64,000 nt of DNA from Pseudomonadota bacterium (GTDB lineage: Bacteria; Pseudomonadota; Alphaproteobacteria; Acetobacterales; Acetobacteraceae). The first letter of the stretch is position 1, and every line of letters begins with the position of its first letter. This document shows, piece by piece, positions 1 to 10,904 of the stretch. The notes under the pieces were generated by a model that made no database searches, was not told the DNA's origin, and saw only the letters and a list, made by a program, of their open reading frames with translations. Position numbers and translations under genes: made by a program. The stretch lies in NCBI GenBank assembly GCA_021801255.1, contig JAJYYH010000033.1:141449-205448 (forward strand), written 5' to 3'.

Positions 1-99
1 GGGCTGGTGCCGATGACCCCGACCTTTCTTGCCGCGCGGCTGCAACCTCCCGCCCCCCCGCCGGTCCATGAGTTTTTGTTGGCAGAGGCCCAGGCATGA
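1..99 (+). CDS. flhF: FlhF C-terminal fragment (partial)
   Basis: An open frame enters from the left edge and ends at TGA 97-99, giving about 32 residues that begin GLVPMTPTFLAARL. The 'LTP-x-LA-x-L' style tail resembles the end of FlhF, the SRP-type GTPase that places the polar flagellum. The stop overlaps the ATG of the following flhG-like gene (96-98) in an ATGA junction. The identification rests mainly on this neighbour, because the GTPase domain lies outside the window. Confidence 0.5.
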   Translation, partial: GLVPMTPTFLAARLQPPAPPPVHEFLLAEAQA

Positions 100-905
100 T
101 ACCCGAGACCAGCGTCCATTTTCCGCCCGCGACCATCCTGCCATTTCGGCGCGGGCGTCTGATCGCGGTCGCCTCGGGCAAGGGGGGGGTGGGAAAAACC
201 TGGCTCTCCATCACGCTGGCGCATGCCCTGGCGCGGGCCGGGCAGCGGGTGCTGCTGTTCGATGGCGATCTCGGCCTGGCCAATGTCGATATCCAGCTCG
301 GCCTCCTGCCGGCGCACGATCTCGGTGGCGTGATCGCCGGGCGCGCCAGTCTGGCGGAAAGCGTGGTCACTTTCGCCGCCGGCGGGTTCGACATCCTCGC
401 CGGACGGTCGGGCTCGGGGGCGCTCGCCAGCCTCGATGCGCCGGCGCTGGCGCGGGTGCTGGCGGAACTGCGGGCCGCCACCGCGCTCTACCAGTCGGTC
501 GTGCTCGATCTCGGCGCCGGGCTCGATCGCGTGGTGCGGCGGCTGGCGGCGGCGGCGGATACGCTGCTGGTGGTCGCGACCGATGAGCCGACCAGCCTTA
601 CCGATGCCTATGCGGTGCTCAAGCTGCACGCCGCTGATTGCGCGGGCGGGAACGCCGATACGCGGGTGGTGGTGAACCAGGCGGCGAGCGCCAGTGCCGG
701 CGCGCGCACCTTCGCCACCCTGGCGCGGGCTTGCGGGGCGTTTCTGGGCAAGGCGCCGGCATTTGCCGGCGTCGTGCGGCGCGACGAGCGGGTGCGCGAG
801 ACCCTCCGGCGTCAGGGCCTGCTGTTGACGCGCCACCCCGCGAGCCCGGCCGCCGCCGATATCGAGCAGCTCGCCGCCACCCTTCTCGCCCGCGTTGTGG
901 CCTGA
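96..905 (+). CDS. flhG: FlhG/MinD-like ParA-type ATPase
   Basis: A 269-residue MinD/ParA-family ATPase. The deviant Walker A KGGVGKT is at residues 29-35, followed by DGDLGLANVD at 56-65, the wording typical of FlhG (FleN/YlxH). A hydrophobic strand with the Walker-B-like VLDLGAG follows near residue 135. FlhG antagonises FlhF to set flagellar number and position at the membrane. The start overlaps the stop of the upstream flhF-like frame, so the two are translationally coupled. No C-terminal amphipathic helix is obvious. MinD proper is less likely because minC and minE are absent. Confidence 0.85.
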   Translation: MIPETSVHFPPATILPFRRGRLIAVASGKGGVGKTWLSITLAHALARAGQRVLLFDGDLGLANVDIQLGLLPAHDLGGVIAGRASLAESVVTFAAGGFDILAGRSGSGALASLDAPALARVLAELRAATALYQSVVLDLGAGLDRVVRRLAAAADTLLVVATDEPTSLTDAYAVLKLHAADCAGGNADTRVVVNQAASASAGARTFATLARACGAFLGKAPAFAGVVRRDERVRETLRRQGLLLTRHPASPAAADIEQLAATLLARVVA

Positions 906-913
906 ACGCGACG

Positions 914-1531
914 CTATTTCGGCAAGGCCGGCACCGTGCTGTCGGCGGGCACCGGTACCTGGGCGACATTGAGGGTGAGCGAGACCATCACGTAATAGCC
1001 GGTGACGCCGATCAGATCGACCACGCCCTGCGCGCCGAAACGCGCCATCGCGGCGTTGTAGGTGGCATCGGAGACGTTTTTCGTGGTCAGCAGCTCGTTG
1101 CAGAAATCATAGACCACGGTCTCGTCGGCGCTCATCCCGGCGGGGCGGCGGCGCTGCGCGATGGCGTCGGCGATCGCCGGCGACAGCCCGGCCTTCATCG
1201 CGAACTGGTAATGCGCATACCACTCGAACTGCGCGTCCCAGGCGCGCGCCACCAGCAGGATGGCAAGCTCGTTGAGCCGGTGCGGGAGGGAGGTCTTGAA
1301 ACGCACGTATTCGCCGACCCGTTGCAGTCGGTCGGCGAGATCGGGGCTGCGCAGCCAGGCGTTGAACGGTCCGGCGAGCCCGCCGCGCGGCCCGGCGGCG
1401 ATAGCCCTGGCGACCGCCTGCTGCTCGGGCGTCATCTGCTCGGGCGCGAGCGGGGGAAAGCGCTCCTCGGCGTGCAGCGTGCCAGCGCAGGCGAGGAGCG
1501 TGAGGGCGGCGAGGGCGAGCGGGGCGTGCAT
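914..1531 (-). CDS. Exported carboxymuconolactone-decarboxylase-family protein
   Basis: A 205-residue protein starting with a hydrophobic stretch that ends ...GTLHAEE, read as a signal peptide with cleavage near residue 21. The body is all-helical and matches the carboxymuconolactone decarboxylase/AhpD-like fold: an NELAILLVARAWDAQFEW segment near residue 90 and a C-terminal DLIGVTGYYVMVS helix. The AhpD CxxC pair is missing, so an AhpD-type peroxidase role is unlikely. The ATG is preceded by AAGGAGG, supporting this start. It is convergent with flhG, 8 bases apart. The substrate is unknown. Confidence 0.75.
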   Translation of the reverse strand: MHAPLALAALTLLACAGTLHAEERFPPLAPEQMTPEQQAVARAIAAGPRGGLAGPFNAWLRSPDLADRLQRVGEYVRFKTSLPHRLNELAILLVARAWDAQFEWYAHYQFAMKAGLSPAIADAIAQRRRPAGMSADETVVYDFCNELLTTKNVSDATYNAAMARFGAQGVVDLIGVTGYYVMVSLTLNVAQVPVPADSTVPALPK

Positions 1532-1603
1532 GGGGCCTCCTTGGCTTGCAGCGCGGGGTGAGCGGGTCGGGATGGGAGGGCGTCGGCGGGGTTGTCCGCT
1601 CCT

Positions 1604-2458
1604 TCACGCCTTGCCGCTCGGCTTTTGGCGCGGCACCGGGAGGTATTCGACATTGCCGCCCTGGGCGCGCATCGGCTGCGGGTAGAGGTCCATGAGCTGG
1701 AGGATCTCCTCCGGCATCGCGGTGCTCACGGGCAGGCCGAGCTGGGCGGCCTCGGCGGCGGAAATCGGATAGTCATGCGTCCAGGTGCCGGTGGCCAGGG
1801 TCTCGGCGATGCGCAGCGCCGCGGCCTCGGGCAGGCGGCGGTCGAGCAGCTCGTGCGCGACATTGCGCACCTGGACGATCGCCTTGCGCCCGACATCGGC
1901 GAGGATCAGCGTCTGGTCGTCGATCTCGGCGATCGGCTTCTGCTCGATCACCTTGAGCAACGAGGCCGCCGGAGACTGGCCGATCTGCGGATCGACCGGG
2001 CCGAGCACGGAGTGGCGGCACATCACGATTTCATCGGCGGCCAGCGCGATCAGCGTGCCGCCCGACATCGCGTAGTGCGGCACGAACACCGTGACCTTGG
2101 CCTTGTGGTCGCGAATGGCGCGGGCGATCTGCACCGCGGCGAGCACGAGGCCGCCCGGGGTGTGGAGGATGATATCGAGCGGCACGTCGTCGTCGGTGAG
2201 GTGGATGGCGCGCAGCACCTCTTCCGAATCGTGGATGTCGATGTAGCGCATCAGGGGAAAGCCGAGGAGCCGCATGGTTTCCTGGCGATGCACGAGGGCG
2301 ATCACCCGCGAGCCGCGGCGGCGTTCGATCTGGCCGAGCTTGCGCGCCCGCAACCGCTCCAGCAGCCGCTGGCGCAAGAGCGGCTGCAAGGCGCTGAAGA
2401 TGAAGAAAAGCCAAAAGAGATCGGCGATATTCACGGCGTCACGCTGGGCAGGCGTCAC
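1604..2458 (-). CDS. SDH-family ClpP-fold serine proteinase, membrane anchored
   Basis: A 284-residue protein of the SDH/SppA-like ClpP-fold serine protease group (PF01972 type). An N-terminal hydrophobic helix (about residues 11-28) should anchor it. The core has LHTPGG at 99-104, the nucleophile motif HYAMSGGT with Ser132, and [11 protein letters not shown] at 150-160, which are family signatures. Family members degrade misfolded membrane or envelope proteins, and the nearby htpG may reflect a shared stress role (inference). The start is GTG, with another GTG at codon 9. The N-terminal anchor argues for one of these two. Confidence 0.8.
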   Translation of the reverse strand: MTPAQRDAVNIADLFWLFFIFSALQPLLRQRLLERLRARKLGQIERRRGSRVIALVHRQETMRLLGFPLMRYIDIHDSEEVLRAIHLTDDDVPLDIILHTPGGLVLAAVQIARAIRDHKAKVTVFVPHYAMSGGTLIALAADEIVMCRHSVLGPVDPQIGQSPAASLLKVIEQKPIAEIDDQTLILADVGRKAIVQVRNVAHELLDRRLPEAAALRIAETLATGTWTHDYPISAAEAAQLGLPVSTAMPEEILQLMDLYPQPMRAQGGNVEYLPVPRQKPSGKA

Positions 2459-2536
2459 GCGATGGCCGGGGGCACTCGGTCATGGCTGGCGCGGCTCCTT
2501 CATCCGCGCCATTATCCTCGCTGATTGTGCCCGTCC

Positions 2537-2627
2537 CGCCAAGTCGTCCTCGCCAAGTCGTCCTCGCCAAGTTGCCCCCGCCAAGCCGACCCGGGGACGC
2601 GACCCAGGGACGCGACCCGGGGACGCG
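2537..2627. repeat. Two adjacent short tandem arrays upstream of htpG
   Basis: Bases 2537-2592 are four 14-bp units of the form CGCCAAGTCGTCCT; units 1 and 2 are identical and 3 and 4 diverge. Directly after, 2593-2627 holds a 13-bp unit GGGGACGCGACCC repeated about 2.7 times. They lie in the 263-base spacer before htpG, where no other element was recognised. Confidence 0.85.
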
Positions 2628-2721
2628 CTGCTCCTCGAACCGAGACACGACCGGCGATCGCGCTCGCTTGAACCGCCCGCCAGGGCGCCGCATATCGCTT
2701 GCCCGAAAGGAGAATTTCCTG

Positions 2722-4623
2722 ATGACCGATACGACTGACCCCGCGTCGACAACGGCCCCCGCCTCTCCGACTGCCCCCGCGTCCGTCCCCGGGGAGCGGC
2801 ATGAGTTCAGCGCCGAGGTCGGCCGCCTGCTCGATCTCGTTGTCCATGCGCTCTATTCCGAGCGCGAGATTTTCCTTCGCGAACTGGTGGCCAACGCCGC
2901 CGACGCGCTCGACCGGCGCCGCTTCGACGCCCTCACCGAGCCTGCCCTCGCCCTGCCCACGGACGCCAAGATCCGCATCGTTCCCGACAAGCCGGGTCGC
3001 ACGCTGAGCATCATCGATGACGGCATCGGCATGACCCGCGACGAGATGATCAGCCATCTCGGCACCATCGCACGCTCCGGCACCCGCGCCATCAGCGCCG
3101 AGATCGCCGCCGCCCGGCCCGAGGAGCGCCCGAGCCTGATCGGCCAGTTCGGCGTCGGCTTCTATTCCGCCTTCATGGTCGCCGAGAAGGTCGAGGTGGT
3201 CTCGCGCCGCGCCGGCACGGACGCCGCCTGGCGCTGGAGTTCGGCAGGCCAGGGCGATTTCGTGCTGAGCCCGGATGAGCGCGCGACCCCCGGCACCGAG
3301 GTCATTCTCCATCTCAAATCGGATGCCGAGGAGTTCCTCGACCCGGTACGGCTGGAGGCGATCGTGCGCAAATGGGCCGATCACATCACCTGGCCGGTGA
3401 CGATCGCGCGCGATGGCAAGGATTTGCCGGCGAACGAGGGCACGGCGCTGTGGCGCAAGCCGAAAGCCGAGATTTCCGAGGCCTCCTATGCCGAGTTCTA
3501 CCGCCATCTCGGCCATTTGTTCGACAAGCCGTGGGCCACCTTGCACTGGCGGGCCGAAGGCGCGCTGGAATTCTACGCCCTGCTGTTCATTCCTCAATCA
3601 AAACCCTTCGCGGTGGTCGAGGAAGAGCGCCGCTCGAAGCTGCGGCTGCATGTCCGGCGCATGTTCATCACCGATGAGGCGGATTTGCTGCCGAACTGGC
3701 TGCGCTTTGTCCAGGGGGTCGTCGATACCGAGGATCTGCCGCTCAATGTCTCGCGCGAGATGCTGCAATCGACCCCGGTGCTGGCGCGCATCCGCAAGGC
3801 GCTGACCAACCGGGTGCTCACCGAACTCAAGAGCCGCGCCAAGGAAGCGGAAGACTATCTCGGCTTCTGGGAAAATTTCGGCGCGATATTGAAAGAGGGC
3901 CTGTGGGAGGATTCCGGGCAGCAGAAGGACATCATGCCGCTGCTCCGTTTCCGCTCCAGCGCCGTCGCCGGCTGGACCGATCTCGATGCCTATGTCCTGC
4001 GCATGAAACCTGCGCAGGAGGCGATCTATCTGCTGGCCGGCGAGCAGGTCGAGGCACTGCGCGATAGCCCCGTGCTCGAAGGCTTTCGCGCCCGTGGCGT
4101 CGAGGTGTTGCTGCTCGATGACCCGATCGATGCCTTCTGGCCCGATCGCGCCGGTGATTTCGCGGGCAAGCCGATCCGCCGCGCCGGCGAGGCGATCGCC
4201 GATCTCGAAAAACTGCCGCTCGAAGCGGGCGAGAGGGCGCCCGCGATGGATGTCACGGCGCTCGCCAAGGCGCTCAAGGAGGCGCTCGGCGAGGCGGTTT
4301 CCGAGGTGCGTGCCTCAGAGCGCCTGGTCGAGAGCGCGGCGGCGCTGACCAGCGGGGCGGCGGGCGGCGATCTGTTCCGCGAGCGGCTGATGCGTCGCGC
4401 CGGGCGGGCGTTTCCGAGCCCGCCGCCGGCGCTCGAAATCAACCCCCGCCACGCCCTGATCCAGGGGCTCGCCGCACAGGTGGGGGAAGCGGATTTCGCC
4501 GACCTGGCCACCCTCCTGCTCGATCTTGCGCGCATCCAGGAAGGCGAGGCGCCGCGCAATCCGGCGGCTTTTTCGCGCCGCGTCGGCCAGGTGCTGGCGG
4601 CATCGCTGCCGGTGCGCGCCTGA
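2722..4623 (+). CDS. htpG: Chaperone protein HtpG (Hsp90)
   Basis: A 633-residue bacterial Hsp90, an ATP-dependent cytosolic dimeric chaperone. The GHKL ATPase domain shows [11 protein letters not shown] (Mg/ATP Glu and Asn), [14 protein letters not shown] and [12 protein letters not shown]. The middle-domain signature is [11 protein letters not shown] and the dimerisation domain follows to the end, matching the usual 620-640 residues. The open frame continues about 80 codons upstream through repeats, but the ATG at 2722 is preceded by AAAGGAGA and gives the family length, so it is chosen. The N-terminus has an Ala/Pro/Thr-rich tail of about 25 residues before the conserved domain. Confidence 0.96.
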   Translation: MTDTTDPASTTAPASPTAPASVPGERHEFSAEVGRLLDLVVHALYSEREIFLRELVANAADALDRRRFDALTEPALALPTDAKIRIVPDKPGRTLSIIDDGIGMTRDEMISHLGTIARSGTRAISAEIAAARPEERPSLIGQFGVGFYSAFMVAEKVEVVSRRAGTDAAWRWSSAGQGDFVLSPDERATPGTEVILHLKSDAEEFLDPVRLEAIVRKWADHITWPVTIARDGKDLPANEGTALWRKPKAEISEASYAEFYRHLGHLFDKPWATLHWRAEGALEFYALLFIPQSKPFAVVEEERRSKLRLHVRRMFITDEADLLPNWLRFVQGVVDTEDLPLNVSREMLQSTPVLARIRKALTNRVLTELKSRAKEAEDYLGFWENFGAILKEGLWEDSGQQKDIMPLLRFRSSAVAGWTDLDAYVLRMKPAQEAIYLLAGEQVEALRDSPVLEGFRARGVEVLLLDDPIDAFWPDRAGDFAGKPIRRAGEAIADLEKLPLEAGERAPAMDVTALAKALKEALGEAVSEVRASERLVESAAALTSGAAGGDLFRERLMRRAGRAFPSPPPALEINPRHALIQGLAAQVGEADFADLATLLLDLARIQEGEAPRNPAAFSRRVGQVLAASLPVRA

Positions 4624-4632
4624 GCGCGTGCC

Positions 4633-4668
4633 GGAACGGGAAGAAACCGGGGAACGGGAATAAAACGT
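4633..4668. repeat. 18-bp tandem duplication at aminopeptidase start
   Basis: Two 18-bp units, each starting GGAACGGGAA, at 4633-4650 and 4651-4668. They agree at the first ten bases and diverge slightly afterwards. The second unit contains the GTG start codon of the downstream gene, so the duplication doubles the purine-rich putative ribosome-binding region. Confidence 0.7.
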
Positions 4669-6088
4669 GAGGTTCGATCGCCCGCTTGACTGTTTCGCCG
4701 CGCCGAGTGCCGCGGCGCTGCCGCTCCATGCGGTGCGGCCGGAGGGGGTTGCCGGGTTTTTGGCGGCGCTGCCGGAGCCCCTGGCGCGCTATCTCGCGGG
4801 CAGCGGATTTGCCGCGGCGGCGCAGCATCTCATCTTGCTGCCGGGGCCGGCGGGGGTGGCTGGCGCGGTGCTCGGGCTTGGCGCCGACCGCGCGCCCTGG
4901 GCCTTCGGCGATCTCGCGTGGCGGCTGCCGGAGGGCACGATCTGGCGGCTGGAGCCCGGGGATTACGATCCGGCCCGCGCCGCGCTGGGCTTCGCGCTCG
5001 GCGCCTACCGGTTTTCCGCCTTCAAGGCCGCGCCCCGCGCCGCGGCGCGGCTTATCGCCCCGGAGGGTGCGGCGCGGGCGGCGCGCGAGGCGCAGGCGAT
5101 CTGGCTGGCCCGCGACCTGATCAACACACCCGCCAATCTTCTCGGCCCGCGCGAGCTGGCGCAGGCGGTGGCCGAGATCGGCGCGGCATTCGGCGCGGCC
5201 GTCGACATCATCACCGGTGCGGCGCTGGACGACGGTTTTCCGGCGCTGGCGGCGGTCGGGCGCGGCTCGGCGCGCGCGCCGGCGGTTGCCCTGCTGCGCT
5301 GGCGGGGCAGCACCGCCGGCGACGACGCGCCGCTGGTGGCGCTTTGCGGCAAGGGGGTCTGTTTCGATACCGGCGGCTATGACCTGAAACCCGCGAGCGC
5401 GATGCTGCGCATGAAAAAAGACATGGGCGGGGCGGCCGCGGTGCTGGGCGCGGCGCGCGCGATCATGGCGGCGGACTGGCCGGTGCGGCTCGCCCTGCGC
5501 ATCGGCTGCGTCGAGAACAGCGTTTCGGGCAGCGCCATGCGGCCCTCCGACGTGCTCAGCACGCGCAAGGGGCTCAGCGTCGAGGTCGGCAATACCGACG
5601 CCGAGGGGCGCCTGGTGCTCGCCGACCTGCTCGCCGCTGCCTGCGAGGAGGCGCCGGCGCTGGTGGTCGATTGCGCGACCCTCACCGGCGCGGCGCGCGC
5701 CGCCCTCGGCCCGGATCTGCCGGCACTGTTCAGCAATGATCCGGCGTGGGCCGCGACCTTCCTCGCCGCCGGCCAGGCGGTCTGCGATCCGCTCTGGCAA
5801 TTGCCGCTCTGGGATGATTACGGCGCGTGGCTGGCGAGCACTGTCGCGGATTTGAACAACATTGCAGGAAATACACATGGTGGAGCGGTGGTTGCGGCGT
5901 TATTTCTTGAGCGGTTCATTGCCATTGGAACAGCGTGGGTGCACATCGATCTCTATGCCTGGAATGACGCGACGCGGCCTGGCCGTCCGGAAGGCGGTGA
6001 AGGTCAGGCGGTTCGCGCCATCTGCGCGGCGCTCGAGGCTGGCCTGCTATCGGCCGGCTCGCAGGGCGCCGCGCGATCTCCGGGGTAA
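4667..6088 (+). CDS. M17 leucyl aminopeptidase
   Basis: A 473-residue M17 family zinc/manganese aminopeptidase that removes N-terminal residues from peptides in the cytoplasm. The metal-ligand motif NTDAEGRLVLAD is at about 309-320, and the catalytic/metal Lys and Asp lie in GKGVCFDTGGYDLKP (Lys229). The N-terminal ADP-ribose-binding-like domain is present but divergent. The start is GTG 4667, giving the PepA/PepB length. Bases about 5850-5975, coding the conserved NNIAGNTHGGA segment, use codons (gca, gga, aca, tta) that are rare elsewhere in the gene. Confidence 0.9.
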   Translation: MRFDRPLDCFAAPSAAALPLHAVRPEGVAGFLAALPEPLARYLAGSGFAAAAQHLILLPGPAGVAGAVLGLGADRAPWAFGDLAWRLPEGTIWRLEPGDYDPARAALGFALGAYRFSAFKAAPRAAARLIAPEGAARAAREAQAIWLARDLINTPANLLGPRELAQAVAEIGAAFGAAVDIITGAALDDGFPALAAVGRGSARAPAVALLRWRGSTAGDDAPLVALCGKGVCFDTGGYDLKPASAMLRMKKDMGGAAAVLGAARAIMAADWPVRLALRIGCVENSVSGSAMRPSDVLSTRKGLSVEVGNTDAEGRLVLADLLAAACEEAPALVVDCATLTGAARAALGPDLPALFSNDPAWAATFLAAGQAVCDPLWQLPLWDDYGAWLASTVADLNNIAGNTHGGAVVAALFLERFIAIGTAWVHIDLYAWNDATRPGRPEGGEGQAVRAICAALEAGLLSAGSQGAARSPG

Positions 6089-6111
6089 TCGACTAAGAAA
6101 GGATCTCTTCC

Positions 6112-6498
6112 ATGTCAGCACTTCAGAGCCCCGACACCTTGCTCAACATCCTCCGCGATACCGTGGTCGCCCTGGTGCGCCGCGACGGTCCCGACCTCTC
6201 GGCGCGCCAGCTCGGCGTTTTCCTCACCTGCTATCTCAACGATGGCGGCCATACCGTGCGCGGCCTCTCGGCCGATCTGCACGTCTCGAAACCGGCCATC
6301 ACCCGGGCGCTCGACCGCCTCGGCGAGCTTGAACTCGCGCGCCGCAAGGTCGATCCGGCGGATCGGAGGAGCATTCTGGTGCAGCGTACGGTGAAGGGAG
6401 CGGCGCTGATGCGCGACCTGCGCCACATCATGGCCGAGGCCTCGAAAAAAATCGCCGCCGGCACGCAAGAGGCACCGCGCCGGGCGGCCAACGGCTAG
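6112..6498 (+). CDS. MarR-family winged-helix regulator
   Basis: A 128-residue protein with the MarR winged-helix core: the recognition helix in LHVSKPAITRALDRL and the wing ending DPADRRSILVQRT. It is short for the family (usually 140-160); the first dimerisation helix is abbreviated. An AAGAAAGGATC ribosome-binding stretch precedes ATG 6112. It follows the aminopeptidase by 23 bases on the same strand and is convergent with the kinase gene. The ligand and target are unknown. The nearest promoters are its own and that of the aminopeptidase. Confidence 0.8.
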   Translation: MSALQSPDTLLNILRDTVVALVRRDGPDLSARQLGVFLTCYLNDGGHTVRGLSADLHVSKPAITRALDRLGELELARRKVDPADRRSILVQRTVKGAALMRDLRHIMAEASKKIAAGTQEAPRRAANG

Positions 6499-6511
6499 AG
6501 CGGCCGGGCGT

Positions 6512-7534
6512 CTAGCTGGGGTGAGGTTCCAGCGGCGCCAGGGCAAGCCGGGCGAGAAGATCGTCCGGGCGGGCGACGGCGGTGCCGGGGTGGCGCGCGA
6601 CGCTCTCGGCGGCGAGCGCCGCGAGCGCGCCCGCCTCGGCGAGCCCGATGCCCGACGCGCGCGCGGCCGCGAGCGTGGCCAGGACCGCATCGGTGACGCC
6701 GAAAAGATCCTGCCGCTCGTCCTCGGGCAGCCGCCAGTGCCGCGCGAGCTGCGGGCCGATCAGGCTGATGCCGATTTCGCTGCGTAGCACCATGACCGCG
6801 CCGAAGCGGTGGCGGGCGGCGAGAGTCTGGGCCGCGCGCGCGATCTCGTCATCGGTTTCGCTGGGCAGCCCGGTGGCCGCGGCCAGTTCGCGGGCGGTGG
6901 GCAGGATCAGGTCGGCGCCGGCGAAGCGGCCGCAATCGGCGCTGGAGGGATCGACCAAAACCTGCCGCCCCATGCCGCGCGCGCAGGCCACGAGCTTGCT
7001 CGCGGTCTCGCCGGCCAGCACACCCTTGCCGTAATCCGAGAGCACGGTTGCCGAGGTGGCGGCCATGGCGTCGCCGGCGATGCGCAGCAGCCGCAGCGCG
7101 AGTCGCGGCTCGATCGCGTCGGTCTGCTCGCGATCGGCGCGCAGGAGATGGCGGCCATGGGCGAGAAACCGGGTTTTCCGCGTTGTCGTGCGCCCGCCTT
7201 GCACCAGCAGCCAGGGTTCCACGCCGGGCTGGCCGCCGATCAGGCCGGTGAGCTCGGAGCCCGTTTGGTCATCGCCGACCACCGACACAAACGCCACCGC
7301 CGCGCCGAGAGCCGTGAGGTTGCGCACGACATTGGCCGCCCCGCCCGGCTGCGCGATTTCGCGCTCGATCCCGAGCACCGGCACCGGCGCTTCCGGACTG
7401 ATGCGCTCGACCCGGCCGTGGACATAGCGATCGAGCATGGCATCGCCGACCACCAGCACGCTGGCGCGCGCCAGCCGGGGCACGGCTTCGGCAAGATCGG
7501 GATGCGACGTGGGCGGCGGCTCGGAAGGGTCCAT
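6512..7534 (-). CDS. PfkB/HldE1-like heptose kinase, divergent
   Basis: A 340-residue ribokinase-fold protein most like the kinase half of HldE (RfaE1), which phosphorylates D-glycero-beta-D-manno-heptose-7-phosphate for LPS core. Matching blocks include VVGDAMLDRYVHGRVERIS, IAQPGGAANVVRNL and LSDYGKGVL. Two motifs differ from the family: the asparagine block usually written TPNxxE reads LPTARE, and the C-terminal anion-hole motif DxxGAGD reads DLFGVTD, keeping only the Asp. No nucleotidyltransferase domain follows. ATG 7534 is chosen because the frame continues upstream only in antisense to ampG. It may be a diverged or inactive kinase. Confidence 0.7.
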   Translation of the reverse strand: MDPSEPPPTSHPDLAEAVPRLARASVLVVGDAMLDRYVHGRVERISPEAPVPVLGIEREIAQPGGAANVVRNLTALGAAVAFVSVVGDDQTGSELTGLIGGQPGVEPWLLVQGGRTTTRKTRFLAHGRHLLRADREQTDAIEPRLALRLLRIAGDAMAATSATVLSDYGKGVLAGETASKLVACARGMGRQVLVDPSSADCGRFAGADLILPTARELAAATGLPSETDDEIARAAQTLAARHRFGAVMVLRSEIGISLIGPQLARHWRLPEDERQDLFGVTDAVLATLAAARASGIGLAEAGALAALAAESVARHPGTAVARPDDLLARLALAPLEPHPS

Positions 7535-7545
7535 GGCGCTCCCGC

Positions 7546-8832
7546 CTAACCGTCCACCCCGGCGGTTGCAAGCCTTCTTTCCCGGCTCGCGAGGGCGAGG
7601 CTGGGATAGCGGCGGAGGAGGAAGACCATCACCAGCATCGCCGGCAGGGCGGCGAGCATGCAGAGCGCGTAAAACCGGGTCCAGCCGAGAGCCGCCGCGA
7701 GATAGCCCGACGCCCCGCCCAGCGTGCGGAGCGGCAGCGCGGCGAGCGATGACAGCAGCGCGTATTGCGTCGCCGAATAGGCGCGCGCGCAGAGGCCGGA
7801 GAGAAAGGCCAGGAAGGCGGCGTCGGCCAGTCCCTCGGCGAAGGCTTCGGTAAGTGTCGTGGCATAGAGCACGCGCGGCGCGCCGGCCGAGACGGCGAGC
7901 GCCAGATACATCGCCATCGCCGCCATCTGGGCAAAGCCGGTGCCGATCAACGCCCGCGCCGCCCCGACGCGAACGACGAGCCAGCCGCCCAGGCTGATGC
8001 CGGCGAGCGTCGCCGCCAGCGAGATCGGCCCGTTGGCCAGCGCCACGGCGCCGCGATTGAAGCCGAGCGCATGGTAGAAGGGCGCCAGCATGACCCCGGC
8101 CAGCGCCTCGCCGAGCTTGAAGAGGGCGATGAACAGCAGCGCCGTGAAGGCCCCCTCGCGGCTCAGGAATTCGCGCAACGGCGCGAGCACCAGGCGGGCG
8201 AAAACATTTTTCCCCGCCGTGTCGGGTGCGGCGGCCTCCGGCTCCGGGGCCAGCAGCGTCGCCAGTGGCCCGATCAGGGCCAGGCCGGCCATGGCGAGAA
8301 GCGCCCCGTGCCAGCCCCAGAGATCGGCGAGCTTGATGGCGAGCGCGCCCGAGATCAGCAATGCCAGGCGATAGCCCCAGACATAGCAGGCCAGCGCCGC
8401 GCCCTGGAGGCTCGGGGAAAAAATCTCGATCCGCCAGGCATCGACGATGATATCCTGGCTGGCCGAGAAAAACGCCAGCGACGCGGCGGCGGCAACGGTT
8501 GCGAGCGGGCGGGTCAGGGGATCGGAGAGCGCCAACACGACGCCGGCGACGACGAGCAGGGGCTGCACGATGAGCAGCCAGCCGCGCCGCCGACCGGGCG
8601 GGATCAGGGCGCGGTCGAACAGCGGCGCCCAGAGAAATTTCAGCGCATAGGCGAGCCCGATAACGGCGGAAAGCCCGATCGTCCCGAGCGAAATCCCGGC
8701 CTCGCTCAGCCATTGGCGAAGCGTGAAACCCGAGAGCGGCAGCGGCAGGCCGCAGGCGAAGCCATAGGCCGTCATCACCGCGAAGCGGCGCCGCCCCGCC
8801 CCCCTAAACGGCGCGGCCAGCGCCGCGCTCAA
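7546..8832 (-). CDS. ampG: AmpG-like muropeptide permease (MFS)
   Basis: A 428-residue polytopic MFS protein resembling AmpG, the inner-membrane importer of anhydro-muropeptides for cell-wall recycling. Family features are the opening GFACGLPLPLSGFTLRQWL, LKFLWAPLFDR in the first loop, and SASQDIIVDAWR in transmembrane segment 4. About twelve hydrophobic segments are visible. The frame opens at TTG 8832; an alternative is ATG 8775, which would leave little sequence before the first membrane helix. It is 11 bases upstream of the kinase gene on the same strand. No beta-lactamase is nearby. Confidence 0.85.
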   Translation of the reverse strand: MSAALAAPFRGAGRRRFAVMTAYGFACGLPLPLSGFTLRQWLSEAGISLGTIGLSAVIGLAYALKFLWAPLFDRALIPPGRRRGWLLIVQPLLVVAGVVLALSDPLTRPLATVAAAASLAFFSASQDIIVDAWRIEIFSPSLQGAALACYVWGYRLALLISGALAIKLADLWGWHGALLAMAGLALIGPLATLLAPEPEAAAPDTAGKNVFARLVLAPLREFLSREGAFTALLFIALFKLGEALAGVMLAPFYHALGFNRGAVALANGPISLAATLAGISLGGWLVVRVGAARALIGTGFAQMAAMAMYLALAVSAGAPRVLYATTLTEAFAEGLADAAFLAFLSGLCARAYSATQYALLSSLAALPLRTLGGASGYLAAALGWTRFYALCMLAALPAMLVMVFLLRRYPSLALASRERRLATAGVDG

Positions 8833-8840
8833 GCCAGCCC

Positions 8841-8944
8841 GCTCAGAGCGTGGAAATCAAATCGAACTTGAAAAAGACTGCCCTCTGAAAACATTGATTT
8901 TTTCTGGTCGATTCTGGGGCGCGAGGGCATTCTTTTTCAAACTC

Positions 8945-8953
<9 letters not shown>
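8841..8953 (-). repeat. Dispersed ~110-bp element, copy A
   Basis: Read on the minus strand this runs from GCGGCCTGAGAGTTTG to GCTCTGAGC and matches copy B at 44951-45060 along its length, strongest at both ends. It carries an internal inverted repeat, TTGAAAAAGAnTGCCCTC and its complement, about 37 bases apart with one mismatch, so it can fold as a long hairpin. It fills the ampG-typA spacer and contains the typA stop codon. Confidence 0.75.
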
Positions 8954-10768
<1,815 letters not shown>

Positions 10769-10904
10769 GAAAGGGTTCCGAAAGCGCTGCGCGTTGCTGC
10801 GCTGCACACATAGCGAAGCGCGGGCCAGATGACGAGGGCAAAATCCCGCGCGCAGGCCTGTCATACTAGAAGCTTGGGGGGAATTGATCAAATCAGGGCA
10901 AGGC

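Noticed and set aside
2482..2721. An 80-residue N-terminal extension of HtpG
   Set aside because: It would be encoded by the tandem repeats, has no homology, and a strong ribosome-binding site precedes ATG 2722, which gives the normal length.
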